A stretch of 64,000 bases of DNA from contig NZ_AP027362.1 in NCBI RefSeq assembly GCF_030295935.1, positions 2,294,001 through 2,358,000 on the forward strand. The letters run 5' to 3'. Each line of letters opens with the position of its first letter. Position 1 is the stretch's first letter. Shown piece by piece: positions 18,514-27,463 of the stretch. The DNA is from Thalassotalea piscium (GTDB lineage: Bacteria; Pseudomonadota; Gammaproteobacteria; Enterobacterales; Alteromonadaceae). The notes under the pieces are model-generated. The model was not told where the DNA came from and ran no database searches. It saw nothing but the letters and a program-made list of their open reading frames with translations. A program made the position numbers and the translations under genes.

Positions 18514-20250
18514 TTAATTAACTCTGCGCCAAAGTGCCCGACTGATCATTCGTACTTTTGTTGGAAACTTCATGCGCTTTAAGTTAGTAGCAATAATACC
18601 TTTTGTAAAACGTGTTTTTTTCGAGTAATCAATATTTACATCTAATACCACTGCAACACCGTCCGTAGATAATTTAATTGCCTGACTAATAGCAGTATTA
18701 ATATCTCGATTGGTTTCAATACGCAGATAATGGCAGCCACTTGCTTCTACTAACGCTTTAAATTTCAAATTAGACAATACGGTACAAGTTTTTTTATTAT
18801 AAGGAACTGACTGTGCTTGTGATATTTGTGCTAATTCTCCATCATTAAATATAGTAAATATGGCTCCTACGCCCAAATTTGAGGCAGTAAAAAGCTCGGT
18901 ATAGCTCATTAAAAATGCACCATCTCCAATAATACCAACCACCTGCTTCTGAGGATTCGCTAACTTTGTACCAATAACAGCTGGAATCGCATACCCCATA
19001 CAGTTAAAGTCAGTTGGGCTGAAAAAGTGTTTGGGATAATAACAAGGCATAAGCTCTGCCGTTAGAAACGTGTGGTTACCATCATCAGCGATCACAAAAG
19101 CATCGTCATCAATTTGCTGGCGTAGTGCTAAAAAGAAGCTCGTTGGATTTACTCGGTTACCGCTATCATGATTAAACCATTCTTCAAGGTATAACTGCTT
19201 GTCTTGCTTTATTTTTGTTTGTTTAACATTAGCTACATCAGTATGTTTAAAACCTGTACTTTTTAGCTTTTGCGCTAGTGCTTTTAATAGTAAAACAGCA
19301 TCACCCTCCATCGTTACTTTCGCTGGGTAATTGGCATTAAAAACCTGCTTATTAATATCAATATGAATTAAGTTTTCAGGTACTTTTACGCCGAAACTGC
19401 CCGTGGCTATTTCCGCAAATCGGGTACCTACAGCTAACAAACAATCACAGTGTTCAAATGCATTAGTTGCAGCCGGTACTGCTGCAGGGCCAAAGCTCAT
19501 CCCCGTATGCAAAGGATGCTTAGCGGAAAAGGCGCTTAGCCCTTGTAATGTGATCGAAACAGGTGCATTTAAAATATCCGCAATTTCACTGGTTAAATCG
19601 CTAGCTTCAACCGCCCCCCAACCAACAAATATACCTGGGTTTTTAGCGTTAGTTAAAAGTTCAACAGCCTGATTAATTTCATCTTCAATATTGTGCTCTA
19701 GTGATTTTATTTTGGGTTGATAAACTGGCAATTGTGCGATCGCACCTTTATCTAGCTGCAAGTTTACAGGAATTTCGACAAAAACAGGCCCTGGCTCCCC
19801 TTCGTTTGCGACAGTAAACGCTTCAAATATTGTAGACACCACTTCCTCATGAGTATTAACCTTATATGTTTTTTTAGTAATTGCTTCTAACATTTTATGC
19901 TGGTCCATATCATGGAGCTGGTAGTCAAACTGTGAATCATTTCTTACCCCACCACAAATAATCAGCATTGGTATACCATCTAGATAAGCTTCTCCAATAC
20001 CACTAGCGGCGTGTGTAGCACCAGCAGCAGGCACTATCACCAATGTACCGATACTATCACTACTACGGCTTACTGCATCAGCCATAAAGGCACCATAACC
20101 CTCATGGGTCACTAATACTGGAGTAATTGATGGTGAATGCGCTAACTCATCATAAATTTCAGTATTGTGAACCCCTGGAATACCAAATGTGAACCTTACA
20201 TTTATTTGCTCTAATGCGTACCGAACTAGCCATGCTGCTGTTTTATTCAT
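18514..20250 (-). CDS. Thiamine-diphosphate-dependent enzyme (acetolactate synthase / decarboxylase-like)
   Basis: A 578-residue three-domain ThDP enzyme. The catalytic glutamate is E50 in VTHEGYGAFMADAVSR. The central domain has PGIFVGWGA. The ThDP/Mg motif is GDGAFLMSYTEL ending in NDGELAQ, near residues 430-460. Overall it resembles acetolactate synthase large subunit and benzoylformate decarboxylase families, but no regulatory subunit gene or ilv genes are nearby, so a branched-chain role is not supported. It is the second gene of an operon, 51 bp after the flavin dehydrogenase. The substrate is unknown, probably a 2-keto acid. Confidence 0.85.
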   Translation of the reverse strand: MNKTAAWLVRYALEQINVRFTFGIPGVHNTEIYDELAHSPSITPVLVTHEGYGAFMADAVSRSSDSIGTLVIVPAAGATHAASGIGEAYLDGIPMLIICGGVRNDSQFDYQLHDMDQHKMLEAITKKTYKVNTHEEVVSTIFEAFTVANEGEPGPVFVEIPVNLQLDKGAIAQLPVYQPKIKSLEHNIEDEINQAVELLTNAKNPGIFVGWGAVEASDLTSEIADILNAPVSITLQGLSAFSAKHPLHTGMSFGPAAVPAATNAFEHCDCLLAVGTRFAEIATGSFGVKVPENLIHIDINKQVFNANYPAKVTMEGDAVLLLKALAQKLKSTGFKHTDVANVKQTKIKQDKQLYLEEWFNHDSGNRVNPTSFFLALRQQIDDDAFVIADDGNHTFLTAELMPCYYPKHFFSPTDFNCMGYAIPAVIGTKLANPQKQVVGIIGDGAFLMSYTELFTASNLGVGAIFTIFNDGELAQISQAQSVPYNKKTCTVLSNLKFKALVEASGCHYLRIETNRDINTAISQAIKLSTDGVAVVLDVNIDYSKKTRFTKGIIATNLKRMKFPTKVRMISRALWRRVN

Positions 20251-20301
20251 AACATATACTCTTATATAAAATTAATATTAGGGCGTGCTGATCTTAAGCG
20301 C

Positions 20302-21957
20302 TTACCGCTTACCCTTTTTCACTATTGCTTGGCTTGCGATTCTGGCCGTTAATATACAACCAGAGAGAAATGTACCTTCAAGTGACCTTAAGCCATTTGC
20401 ACCACCTCCACCAAACCCTGCCGCTTCACCAACACAATACAGCCCAGTAATCGGGTTACCTTTACTGTCTAAAACTTCACTGTTTAAATTTGTTTGAACT
20501 CCACCTAAGCTTTTACGGCTAATGAGTTGCACTCTAATAGCAATGAGCTTATTTTTATTACTATTTAACAATATTGGTTTAGGTTTACAGGTTCGTAAAC
20601 GATCAACTTTCCATTGGCGAGCATGGTTAATTCTCCTTAGCTGATCGTCATTGTGTAAATTATTGCCATTAATTAATTGTTGGTCGTATTGCGCTATTTC
20701 TTGTTTAAGAAACTTACTTTCAACATGATTATCGCCTGTCAGTTTATTCATTTTCTCTACTAATTCCTCGAGGTTTTCAGCACAAATAAAGTCATCACTT
20801 TCATTCACTAATTGCTTAACCAAGCGATGATTCCCTAACAACATTTCTTTAATTAAAGTAAAAAGTTTTCGGTTAACAATGGCGGGGTTATGTAGTGAGC
20901 CTGAAACAGCTAATTCTTTAGCGGCTATATCCCAATTTAAAATATGCCATGTCCAGGATTTTTCTTGCTTAGCAACTTCTTGACATAAATAGTGAGTATC
21001 AAAGCCTGTCACCAAGGGAATAGGACCAATTCGCTTACCCGTATGGTCCATCCACAACGCAGACTTACAGGGAATTAAGCTTAAACCATGCCCTTCAAAC
21101 TCTGCTTGAGGGTGATGTATACCAGCAGCATAATTCCACATTTTATCTGTGTGTGTAACCGTTGCGCCAAGTGCTTGAACTTCATCATGTAGCTTACCAT
21201 CTGAAATTGGATTCGCACCATTGAGTAATGTTTTAGGAGAGCGCTCTAGCGATGAGCACCAATTTTGTTTTACCTTTTCAATACTGCCATTAATACCACC
21301 ACAGGCAATGACAACTTGCATACTTTCAATAAAAAAGGTTTTTCCACTTTGTTCATTAAGTACTTCTACCCCCGTAACCCCAACTGTATTATTAATTGTT
21401 TCAACGGTAGGTTTAATAACTTTATGTTGATGAAAAATTTGAAGCTGATAACTATCACCGTATGGTATCGTAAGGTAAGACGAAAGCTTGGCAATTATAG
21501 TTTCAATTAGGTGTAAACCTGTTCCCCATAAAATATGGTATCTAGGTAGTGAGTTACCAGGAACAAATAAACCTCGTTCAACCCAATTAACCGCAGGCAT
21601 AAATTTAAGGCCTAGCTTCAGCAACCATTGGTACACCATTTCGTTATTTTTATCAGCATACATTTTAGCCCATTGCTGAGGCCAAAAATCTTCACGATTA
21701 AACTCTGCGAAACTAAGCCAATCTTTCAATAACAACTTAGGAGTATCAGGCACTTTCATTCGCTTTTGCTGTGCCGTTTCAGATAAAGCCATACCTCCAA
21801 ATGCCCAGCGGGCGAGTCCTCCTAAACGTTCTGGAGTATCTCTATCAATAATAATTACTTGCTGCCCTGCCTCAAGCAACTCTAACGCACAAACTAAGCC
21901 GGCAATGCCGCCACCTGCAATTGCTGTATCACAATTAATCACTTTGTTTTGTTTCAT
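20302..21957 (-). CDS. FAD-binding dehydrogenase (fumarate reductase / KstD-like flavoprotein)
   Basis: A 551-residue flavoprotein. The N-terminal dinucleotide fold is AIAGGGIAGLVCALELLEAG (about 12-31) ending in IIIDRD. The C-terminal FAD motif is GLYCVGEAAGFGGGGANGL near residues 505-525. The layout is that of the FAD-binding-2 family, which includes fumarate reductase subunits and 3-ketosteroid 1-dehydrogenases. No steroid genes are nearby, so the substrate is open. First gene of an operon with the ThDP enzyme; divergent from a LuxR-type regulator 151 bp away, which may control it. Confidence 0.85.
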   Translation of the reverse strand: MKQNKVINCDTAIAGGGIAGLVCALELLEAGQQVIIIDRDTPERLGGLARWAFGGMALSETAQQKRMKVPDTPKLLLKDWLSFAEFNREDFWPQQWAKMYADKNNEMVYQWLLKLGLKFMPAVNWVERGLFVPGNSLPRYHILWGTGLHLIETIIAKLSSYLTIPYGDSYQLQIFHQHKVIKPTVETINNTVGVTGVEVLNEQSGKTFFIESMQVVIACGGINGSIEKVKQNWCSSLERSPKTLLNGANPISDGKLHDEVQALGATVTHTDKMWNYAAGIHHPQAEFEGHGLSLIPCKSALWMDHTGKRIGPIPLVTGFDTHYLCQEVAKQEKSWTWHILNWDIAAKELAVSGSLHNPAIVNRKLFTLIKEMLLGNHRLVKQLVNESDDFICAENLEELVEKMNKLTGDNHVESKFLKQEIAQYDQQLINGNNLHNDDQLRRINHARQWKVDRLRTCKPKPILLNSNKNKLIAIRVQLISRKSLGGVQTNLNSEVLDSKGNPITGLYCVGEAAGFGGGGANGLRSLEGTFLSGCILTARIASQAIVKKGKR

Positions 21958-22108
21958 GTAATTATTTCACTTGGAATCACTTAACTTTATATTATAGTGT
22001 GCTAACAAGGTTTAGTTGACCATAGTAAAAATTGCCTAATCACTAGAGACTGTTTAACCTTCATTTTAGCCTTGGCTATAGGTAACTTTAAAATAACAAT
22101 GGAATAAC

Positions 22109-23062
22109 ATGACTCCCGACATATTTATCAGCAAACTTTATCGCGATGCTTCATTTATCCCTCTAGAAGAATTTTCTAGTTGGGCACTAGATCTGCTTAG
22201 ACAAGTCATTCATTTTGATGCTGCAATTTGGGGCACTGGCCATATATCTTCTCAGCAATTTCACACTCAAACAACACTTGACGTACCGCCAGAAATTTTT
22301 GAAAAATTAAGAAAAACAGTCGCTATTAATCCAATTTTTAAACAATTAATGTTAAATGAAGGCCTAGCAGTAGATATGCGAGAAATATTAACTGATGAGG
22401 AGTTTTATCAATCTTCACTATATTTAGATTGCTTTAAGCCCTATGAAATAGAACGAATATTAAGTTCTATTGATATTGAATTTCGCAGCGGTATATTTAC
22501 ATTATTAACTCTTTATAGGTTTGATAGGAATGCTACCTTTTCCTACGAGGAAAAACGGTTGCATAACCAATTACTTTTTCATTTACGCTGTGCTTTATCT
22601 CATAAACAGTTTATCACGTTAAATGAAAACACATTAGATGCCAAAAATGACAATAAATGTGCACTATGCGATCGCGAGGGTATATACCATAACGTAACAT
22701 CTAGCTTTTTAGATGTACTAGAAGCTCACTTACCTAATTCAGCTAAGCAGCAGTTTCCGTTAACAATGACAGATTTAAGTAACGACTTTACTATTGCAAA
22801 CCTGCAATTTAAGCGTGAGTCTTTCGGCGAGTTATTTAAATTAACTGTACGAGTAAAAAATCAACTTGATGAATTAACACAAAGAGAAAGAGAAGTAGTT
22901 GAGGGAATATGCAAAGGTAGTACTTTCAAACAAATTGCTAAAAGTTTAAATTTATCTCCTTCTACCGTCTCAAACCATTTATATCGTATCTACTCTAAAC
23001 TTGGGATCAATAAGCGCAGCGACTTAGTGGCACTAGTAAGTAAATCTGAACCGGCACAATAG
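22109..23062 (+). CDS. LuxR-type helix-turn-helix transcriptional regulator
   Basis: 317 residues. The C-terminal LuxR/GerE DNA-binding domain is at about 250-312 (LTQREREVVEGICKG, then SPSTVSNHLYRIYSKLGI). The N-terminal ~200 residues do not look like an acyl-homoserine-lactone domain or a response-regulator receiver; I do not recognise the sensor fold. Two cysteines (CALC, about 186-189) lie in the middle. It is divergent from the flavin dehydrogenase/ThDP operon and probably regulates it, an inference from position only. Confidence 0.82.
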   Translation: MTPDIFISKLYRDASFIPLEEFSSWALDLLRQVIHFDAAIWGTGHISSQQFHTQTTLDVPPEIFEKLRKTVAINPIFKQLMLNEGLAVDMREILTDEEFYQSSLYLDCFKPYEIERILSSIDIEFRSGIFTLLTLYRFDRNATFSYEEKRLHNQLLFHLRCALSHKQFITLNENTLDAKNDNKCALCDREGIYHNVTSSFLDVLEAHLPNSAKQQFPLTMTDLSNDFTIANLQFKRESFGELFKLTVRVKNQLDELTQREREVVEGICKGSTFKQIAKSLNLSPSTVSNHLYRIYSKLGINKRSDLVALVSKSEPAQ

Positions 23063-23114
23063 TACTCGGTTACTTAAAGCTAAGAAAACGTAAAGATTAA
23101 TTCAAGAAAATAAC

Positions 23115-24257
23115 AAAATAAGCCGAACCAACTGAACAAGTTCAGTTTGCTGCTTTGAATATTCAGTTTTATTTATTCTGTAAATACGTAGATTTGAAAT
23201 AAAGAGTTGGCACAGTGGACGGGACTCGAACCCGCGCCCCCCGGCGTGACAGGCCGCTGAGTTTTAAATAAGCCAAACCAACTGAACAAGTTCAGTTTGC
23301 TGCTTTGACTATTTAGTTTTATTAATTCTGTAAATACGTAGATTTAAAATAAAGAGTTGGCACAGTGGACGGGACTCGAACCCGCGCCCCCCGGCGTGAC
23401 AGGCCGCTGAATTTTAAATAAGCCAAACCAACTGAACAAGTTCAGTTTGCTGCTTTGACTATTCAGTTTTATTTATTCTGTAAATACGTAGATTTGAAAT
23501 AAAGAGTTGGCACAGTGGACGGGACTCGAACCCGCGACCCCCGGCGTGACAGGCCGCTGAATTTTAAATAAGCCAAACCAACTGAACAAGTTCAGTTTGC
23601 TGCTTTGAATATTCAGTTTTATTTATTCTGTAAATACGTAGATTTGAAATAAAGAGTTGGCACAGTGGACGGGACTCAAACCCGCGACCCCCGGCGTGAC
23701 AGGCCGCTGAATTTTAAATAAGCCAAACCAACTGAACAAGTTCAGTTTGCTGCTTTGACTATTTAGTTTTATTAATTCTATAAATACGTAGATTTAAAAT
23801 AAAGAGTTGGCACAGTGGACGGGACTCGAACCCGCGCCCCCCGGCGTGACAGGCCGCTGAATTTTAAATAAGCCAAACCAACTGAATAAGTTCAGTTTGC
23901 TGCTTTGAATATTTAGTTTTATTAATTCTGTAAATACGTAGATTTGAAATAAAGAGTTGGCACAGTGGACGGGACTCGAACCCGCGCCCCCCGGCGTGAC
24001 AGGCTGCTGAATTTTAAATAAGCCAAACCAACTGAACAAGTTCAGTTTGCTGCTTTGAATATTTAGTTTTATTAATTCTGTAAATACGTAGATTTGAAAT
24101 AAAGAGTTGGCACAGTGGACGGGACTCGAACCCGCGACCCCCGGCGTGACAGGCTGCTGAATTTTAAATAAGCCAAACCAACTGAACAAGTTCAGTTTGC
24201 TGCTTTGAATATTTAGTTTTATTAATTCTGTAAATACGTAGATTTGAAATAAAGAGT
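23115..24257 (-). repeat. Tandem 150-bp repeats carrying the 3' two-thirds of tRNA-Asp
   Basis: Seven units of exactly 150 bp start at 23208, 23358, 23508, 23658, 23808, 23958 and 24108, with a partial unit at 23115-23207. Read on the minus strand, each unit ends with 49 nt of tRNA-Asp: the 3' part of the anticodon arm with the GTC anticodon, variable region, T arm, discriminator G and CCA. The 5' acceptor strand is missing, and the 3' acceptor is changed in every unit from CCACTCC to CCACTGT. A 12-nt D-arm piece (GTTCAGTTGGTT) is kept further upstream and forms a hairpin with an inverted copy (AACTGAAC-TT-GTTCAGTT). The array lies directly downstream of the intact tRNA-Asp genes. Units differ by a few substitutions, including one in the T loop of the 23658 copy. 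None can fold as a normal tRNA. Confidence 0.93.
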
Positions 24258-24334
24258 TGGCGGAGTGGACGGGACTCGAACCCGCGACCCCCGGCGTGAC
24301 AGGCCGGTATTCTAACCAACTGAACTACCACTCC
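24258..24334 (-). tRNA. tRNA-Asp(GUC), copy 4 of the cluster
   Basis: 77 nt with encoded CCA. The acceptor GGAGTGG pairs with CCACTCC, the anticodon is GTC in loop CTGTCAC on a CCGGC/GCCGG stem, and the T arm is CGGGTTCGAGTCCCG. The discriminator is G, as expected for Asp. It is the last intact tRNA before the repeat array and serves as its proximal edge: the 150-bp register continues exactly from its CCA end. Confidence 0.97.
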
Positions 24335-24419
24335 GCACAGTGCTTGTAAACAAGCGAGGTTGTGAGTATTTTTAAAGGCTCCCCTTTTAAGTATAAATAC
24401 TATATTACTTTGAAATTAG

Positions 24420-24496
24420 TGGCGGAGTGGACGGGACTCGAACCCGCGACCCCCGGCGTGACAGGCCGGTATTCTAACCAACTGAACTACCACTCC
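24420..24496 (-). tRNA. tRNA-Asp(GUC), copy 3 of the cluster
   Basis: 77 nt, identical in sequence to the neighbouring copies: acceptor GGAGTGG/CCACTCC, GTC anticodon, CCA encoded. Separated from the next intact copy by 85 bp of AT-rich spacer. Confidence 0.97.
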
Positions 24497-24537
24497 GCTA
24501 TAACCTAATCTCATGCATCAACTTGTTGTATATCTAT

Positions 24538-24614
24538 TGGCGGAGTGGACGGGACTCGAACCCGCGACCCCCGGCGTGACAGGCCGGTATTCTAACCAAC
24601 TGAACTACCACTCC
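24538..24614 (-). tRNA. tRNA-Asp(GUC), copy 2 of the cluster
   Basis: 77 nt, same sequence as the other copies. Spacers of 26 and 41 bp separate it from its neighbours, consistent with one polycistronic tRNA transcript. Confidence 0.97.
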
Positions 24615-24640
24615 GCAGAGATATACATTGTAGAATAAAG

Positions 24641-24717
24641 TGGCGGAGTGGACGGGACTCGAACCCGCGACCCCCGGCGTGACAGGCCGGTATTCTAACC
24701 AACTGAACTACCACTCC
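24641..24717 (-). tRNA. tRNA-Asp(GUC), copy 1, promoter-proximal
   Basis: 77 nt, same sequence as the other copies. First gene after the promoter at 24765-24793. In E. coli a tRNA-Asp gene (aspV) also follows dnaQ, so the position is conserved. Confidence 0.97.
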
Positions 24718-24764
24718 ACACGTTTTATTCTACGCCCAACAACAAGTCGTTGAATGCGGCGGGA

Positions 24765-24793
24765 ATAATACGGTTAACAGGCCAGTGCGTCAA
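24765..24793 (-). promoter_or_regulatory. Sigma-70 promoter of the tRNA-Asp cluster
   Basis: On the minus strand: TTGACG, a 17-nt spacer, TATTAT, then a GC-rich discriminator (TCCCGCCGC). This is the classic form of a stable-RNA promoter under stringent control. It is about 48 bp upstream of the first tRNA. Confidence 0.8.
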
Positions 24794-24872
24794 CCACTTT
24801 TTTGTATTCTTTTTACTGTATGAGTGTTTGCTGAGCAATACGATGAAAAACACAGCAAAAACACACTGATTA

Positions 24873-26207
24873 TTACTTACTCTCTTTGCTTTTTTTACGG
24901 CGAATAATAATAAACACAGTTATTGCAGCTAGAATAATGACTAAGTTTACAATGATTGCGATCATTATATTCATTTCTTTTTTAGCTGCTTGCTCTTGTT
25001 CATGCTTTAATTTTGCGAGGGCTAATTCTTCTTGAAGTTTTTTAACAGAAGCTTCTTTTATCGCAAGTGCTGTTTCCACTGTATTTTCAGCGTCATTGGT
25101 TTCGCCATCTCCTGATAGGTTGCCAATGCGCACTCCCCCCTTACGCTCTACATTGAAAGTAAACTCAGGTATTACTAAACGAAATTCTCGACCATCAATT
25201 GTTTCACCAAAAGCATTAATATTTAAACGATGAATACCAGGTTCGGTAAAAGCAATTTTTTTCACCCGCTTCGTACCCTGCCCTTCAGTTATAGACAAAG
25301 GGTCAGCCTGTTTATCTGGATATGTAATCTTTCCTTGAAAAATCATACTATCGGGATCAACATAGGTGCCATCGATATTAAAGTTTATTTTATGGTATTC
25401 GTTTTTGTTAACTGTTTTATCGACAGTAATTTTCACAGGAACAGGACGTAATATAACCGGCTTTTGTCTTAGTTCTCTCTCTGCCATTGGCATTTTCACA
25501 CGATAAATAGGTACCCACTCACCAGCTGCAAAATTTAATTCAAATTCTGCAGTAAAAATCCCATCTTTAGCATGCTCATCAAGTTCATAGCCATCGTCTC
25601 TGAACGAGCCAATTTCTATTGGTTTTGCACCAAAGTTATCAAAGTTAGAATTATTAGTACTATAAAAATCAATGTCTAAGTCGATTACATCATCAAAACG
25701 AGGGTCATCAATTGCTTTTTCTCGATTATATAGGCGCGCAAAAACTTTTAAGGTTTCACCTGACAACAACGTTTCAGGAAGTGGCTCGACTTCAATTCTC
25801 ACCTCTGTTATTACCATTATTTTACTATCGGGTGAAATATCACCTACAGCTTGCCATGGCCCTATCATCGGGTTTTTCATACGTATTAAGTCATAAGTTC
25901 GATCGTCAAACCATTCAACTTCATCTTTAGGGTAGTTATTAATTTTAAGTTTACTACCGTCAGGACGAATAAGAATTACCGGTTGACTACCCGTTGCTCG
26001 GTAAAATAACAAGGTCACTTCTTCTAATTGAGCATCTATACGAAATCGATTATCTAATAGGGCAATTTGATTAGTAACATCATCATTTTTGTAATATTCA
26101 ATTTCTGTTAACTCTTGCTGCGCCATTACATAGTAACTTTGTATAATAACAAGTAAGATAAATAAATAACGGCTACAGCAACCTAACTTTGCCATTAATT
26201 TTGCCAT
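24873..26207 (-). CDS. TIGR03503-like exported/membrane protein
   Basis: A 444-residue protein with an N-terminal signal (LFILLVIIQSYYVMAQQ), a long beta-rich extracytoplasmic region (residues about 35-370), a coiled-coil-like stretch rich in Glu/Lys/Gln (about 385-412), and a single C-terminal membrane helix (IMIAIIVNLVIILAAITVFI) followed by a basic tail. It matches the TIGR03503 family of Vibrio, Shewanella and relatives as I remember it. The start overlaps the end of dnaQ by 13 bp (a second ATG at 26195 would overlap by 1 bp), so translation is probably coupled. Function unknown. Confidence 0.78.
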   Translation of the reverse strand: MAKLMAKLGCCSRYLFILLVIIQSYYVMAQQELTEIEYYKNDDVTNQIALLDNRFRIDAQLEEVTLLFYRATGSQPVILIRPDGSKLKINNYPKDEVEWFDDRTYDLIRMKNPMIGPWQAVGDISPDSKIMVITEVRIEVEPLPETLLSGETLKVFARLYNREKAIDDPRFDDVIDLDIDFYSTNNSNFDNFGAKPIEIGSFRDDGYELDEHAKDGIFTAEFELNFAAGEWVPIYRVKMPMAERELRQKPVILRPVPVKITVDKTVNKNEYHKINFNIDGTYVDPDSMIFQGKITYPDKQADPLSITEGQGTKRVKKIAFTEPGIHRLNINAFGETIDGREFRLVIPEFTFNVERKGGVRIGNLSGDGETNDAENTVETALAIKEASVKKLQEELALAKLKHEQEQAAKKEMNIMIAIIVNLVIILAAITVFIIIRRKKSKESK

Positions 26208-26932
26208 AAAGGCTCGCTCCCTTTTTCTGCCAGTATGGCAAGACGTTTTTGATGTGCAATCTCTTCATCGGCAGTTGCATAGATAACCTTTAATTTACTT
26301 CTCACCTCATCTAAACGTCTTATTGCATTAGCATCAGTGCCTTCTTTATGTCCATCGCCAGCAGTTAAGTCTAAAGCCGACTGTTTACGTGTCATTTCTA
26401 CATAGACAAAAGCTAGTAACTGAGCATCAATTAATGCACCGTGATAGGTACGATCTATTAATTTATCTACTTTATAAAACCGAGCTAAATAATCGAGTGT
26501 TTTAGGTGAGCCAAATTCATCCTTTGCTACTTGTAGCGTATCAGTTATTGTACAAATTTCTTCTGTCATCGGTAGGCCGTTAATCATTGAAAACTCATGA
26601 TTCATAAAGCCAACATCAAACTTTGCATTATGTATAACTAACTCTGCGCCTTTAATAAAATCGATAAACTCTCGCGCTACTTGATTAAATTGAGGCTTAT
26701 CACGAAGAAATTCATCAGTTAAACCATGTATGTTAATGACTTCTTGTTCCATCACCATTTGCATACCGTTTTGCATAGGTTTGATATATGCGTGGTAAGT
26801 ACGCCCTGTTAATTGTCGATTGATCATTTCAACACAACCTATTTCAACAATGCGGTGCCCTTCTCTTGGATTAATACCCGTTGTTTCAGTATCAAGAATA
26901 ATCAGTCGATGTTCTTGTAGCTCTTCACTCAT
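26195..26932 (-). CDS. dnaQ: DNA polymerase III epsilon subunit (3'-5' proofreading exonuclease)
   Basis: A 245-residue DEDDh exonuclease. ExoI is ILDTETTGINP (about 12-22, catalytic D and E), ExoII is VIHNAKFDVGFMNHE, and ExoIII is YHGALIDAQLLAFVY with the histidine and aspartate. The C-terminal tail after about 185 would bind the alpha subunit, and QSALDL is a clamp-binding-like motif. Lies in a run of minus-strand genes that leads to the tRNA-Asp cluster, as in E. coli. rnhA, the usual divergent neighbour, is not beside it here. Confidence 0.95.
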   Translation of the reverse strand: MSEELQEHRLIILDTETTGINPREGHRIVEIGCVEMINRQLTGRTYHAYIKPMQNGMQMVMEQEVINIHGLTDEFLRDKPQFNQVAREFIDFIKGAELVIHNAKFDVGFMNHEFSMINGLPMTEEICTITDTLQVAKDEFGSPKTLDYLARFYKVDKLIDRTYHGALIDAQLLAFVYVEMTRKQSALDLTAGDGHKEGTDANAIRRLDEVRSKLKVIYATADEEIAHQKRLAILAEKGSEPLWQN

Positions 26933-26970
26933 TATAATTACCCTTCTTTAATCTGTTGAAATAATAGCAC

Positions 26971-27462
26971 TTAATCTGGCAGTTTTTCTGGAAACTCTTC
27001 AACATTAATTTTAATTCGTGTATTGGAATAAAGCACAATTAGCGCAATAACAACAAATACACCATAAATAATAATTAATGGTAAAGCATATAGAATATCG
27101 TAGAAATAGGCCGCTAAATTAACAAGCCAATCAAAACATAAGGCTACGGCAAAAAAATGTCTTATATTGTACCAACATTTCTTTATCCAGTTAGGCGCAT
27201 CAGGTCTTCTTAAACTTATAATTAACAAAACGAATAGGCCTATTATTCCCGAAATAAGACTGGTATAAAATAATATAGGCTCAGGGTAAACCCACTCAAT
27301 TACGCTAACACGATCTTTAAAGTTCGTTATCGACATAATCCATACAATGTAGCCTCGTAGAATAATGAGTAATAACAAATAAAAAATTTTAGATAACTTT
27401 ACGCAATCAAATTGATCAAAGTCACTTGGTAAATAATGGGCAAAACGATGTTTGTTATTCAT
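26971..27462 (-). CDS. DUF2919 family membrane protein (YfeZ-like)
   Basis: 163 residues from the ATG at 27462 (the frame stays open upstream inside the DUF599 gene, but this ATG follows that stop by 1 bp). About four membrane helices. The N-terminus HYLPSDFDQFDCVKLSKIFY matches the DUF2919 pattern. Function unknown. Tightly spaced with the DUF599 gene, so coexpressed. Confidence 0.72.
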   Translation of the reverse strand: MNNKHRFAHYLPSDFDQFDCVKLSKIFYLLLLIILRGYIVWIMSITNFKDRVSVIEWVYPEPILFYTSLISGIIGLFVLLIISLRRPDAPNWIKKCWYNIRHFFAVALCFDWLVNLAAYFYDILYALPLIIIYGVFVVIALIVLYSNTRIKINVEEFPEKLPD

Positions 27463-27463
27463 T

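Noticed and set aside
18514-20250. ThDP enzyme as ilv acetolactate synthase
   Set aside because: No small subunit, ilvC or ilvD nearby, and the partner gene is an unrelated flavoprotein.
20280-20296. GGGCGTGCTGATCTT, resembling the possible mobile-element end at 63953
   Set aside because: Only about 15 bp match, with no partner end or target duplication, in a tight operon gap.
22109-23062. LuxR-type regulator as a quorum-sensing receptor
   Set aside because: No autoinducer-domain motifs are recognisable and no luxI-like gene is nearby.
23208-24157. The seven partial tRNAs as functional tRNA-Asp genes
   Set aside because: They lack the 5' acceptor strand and have an altered 3' acceptor; no cloverleaf can form.
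23115-24257. The regularly spaced repeats as a CRISPR array
   Set aside because: The whole 150-bp unit is repeated, not short repeats with unique spacers, and it is derived from a tRNA gene.
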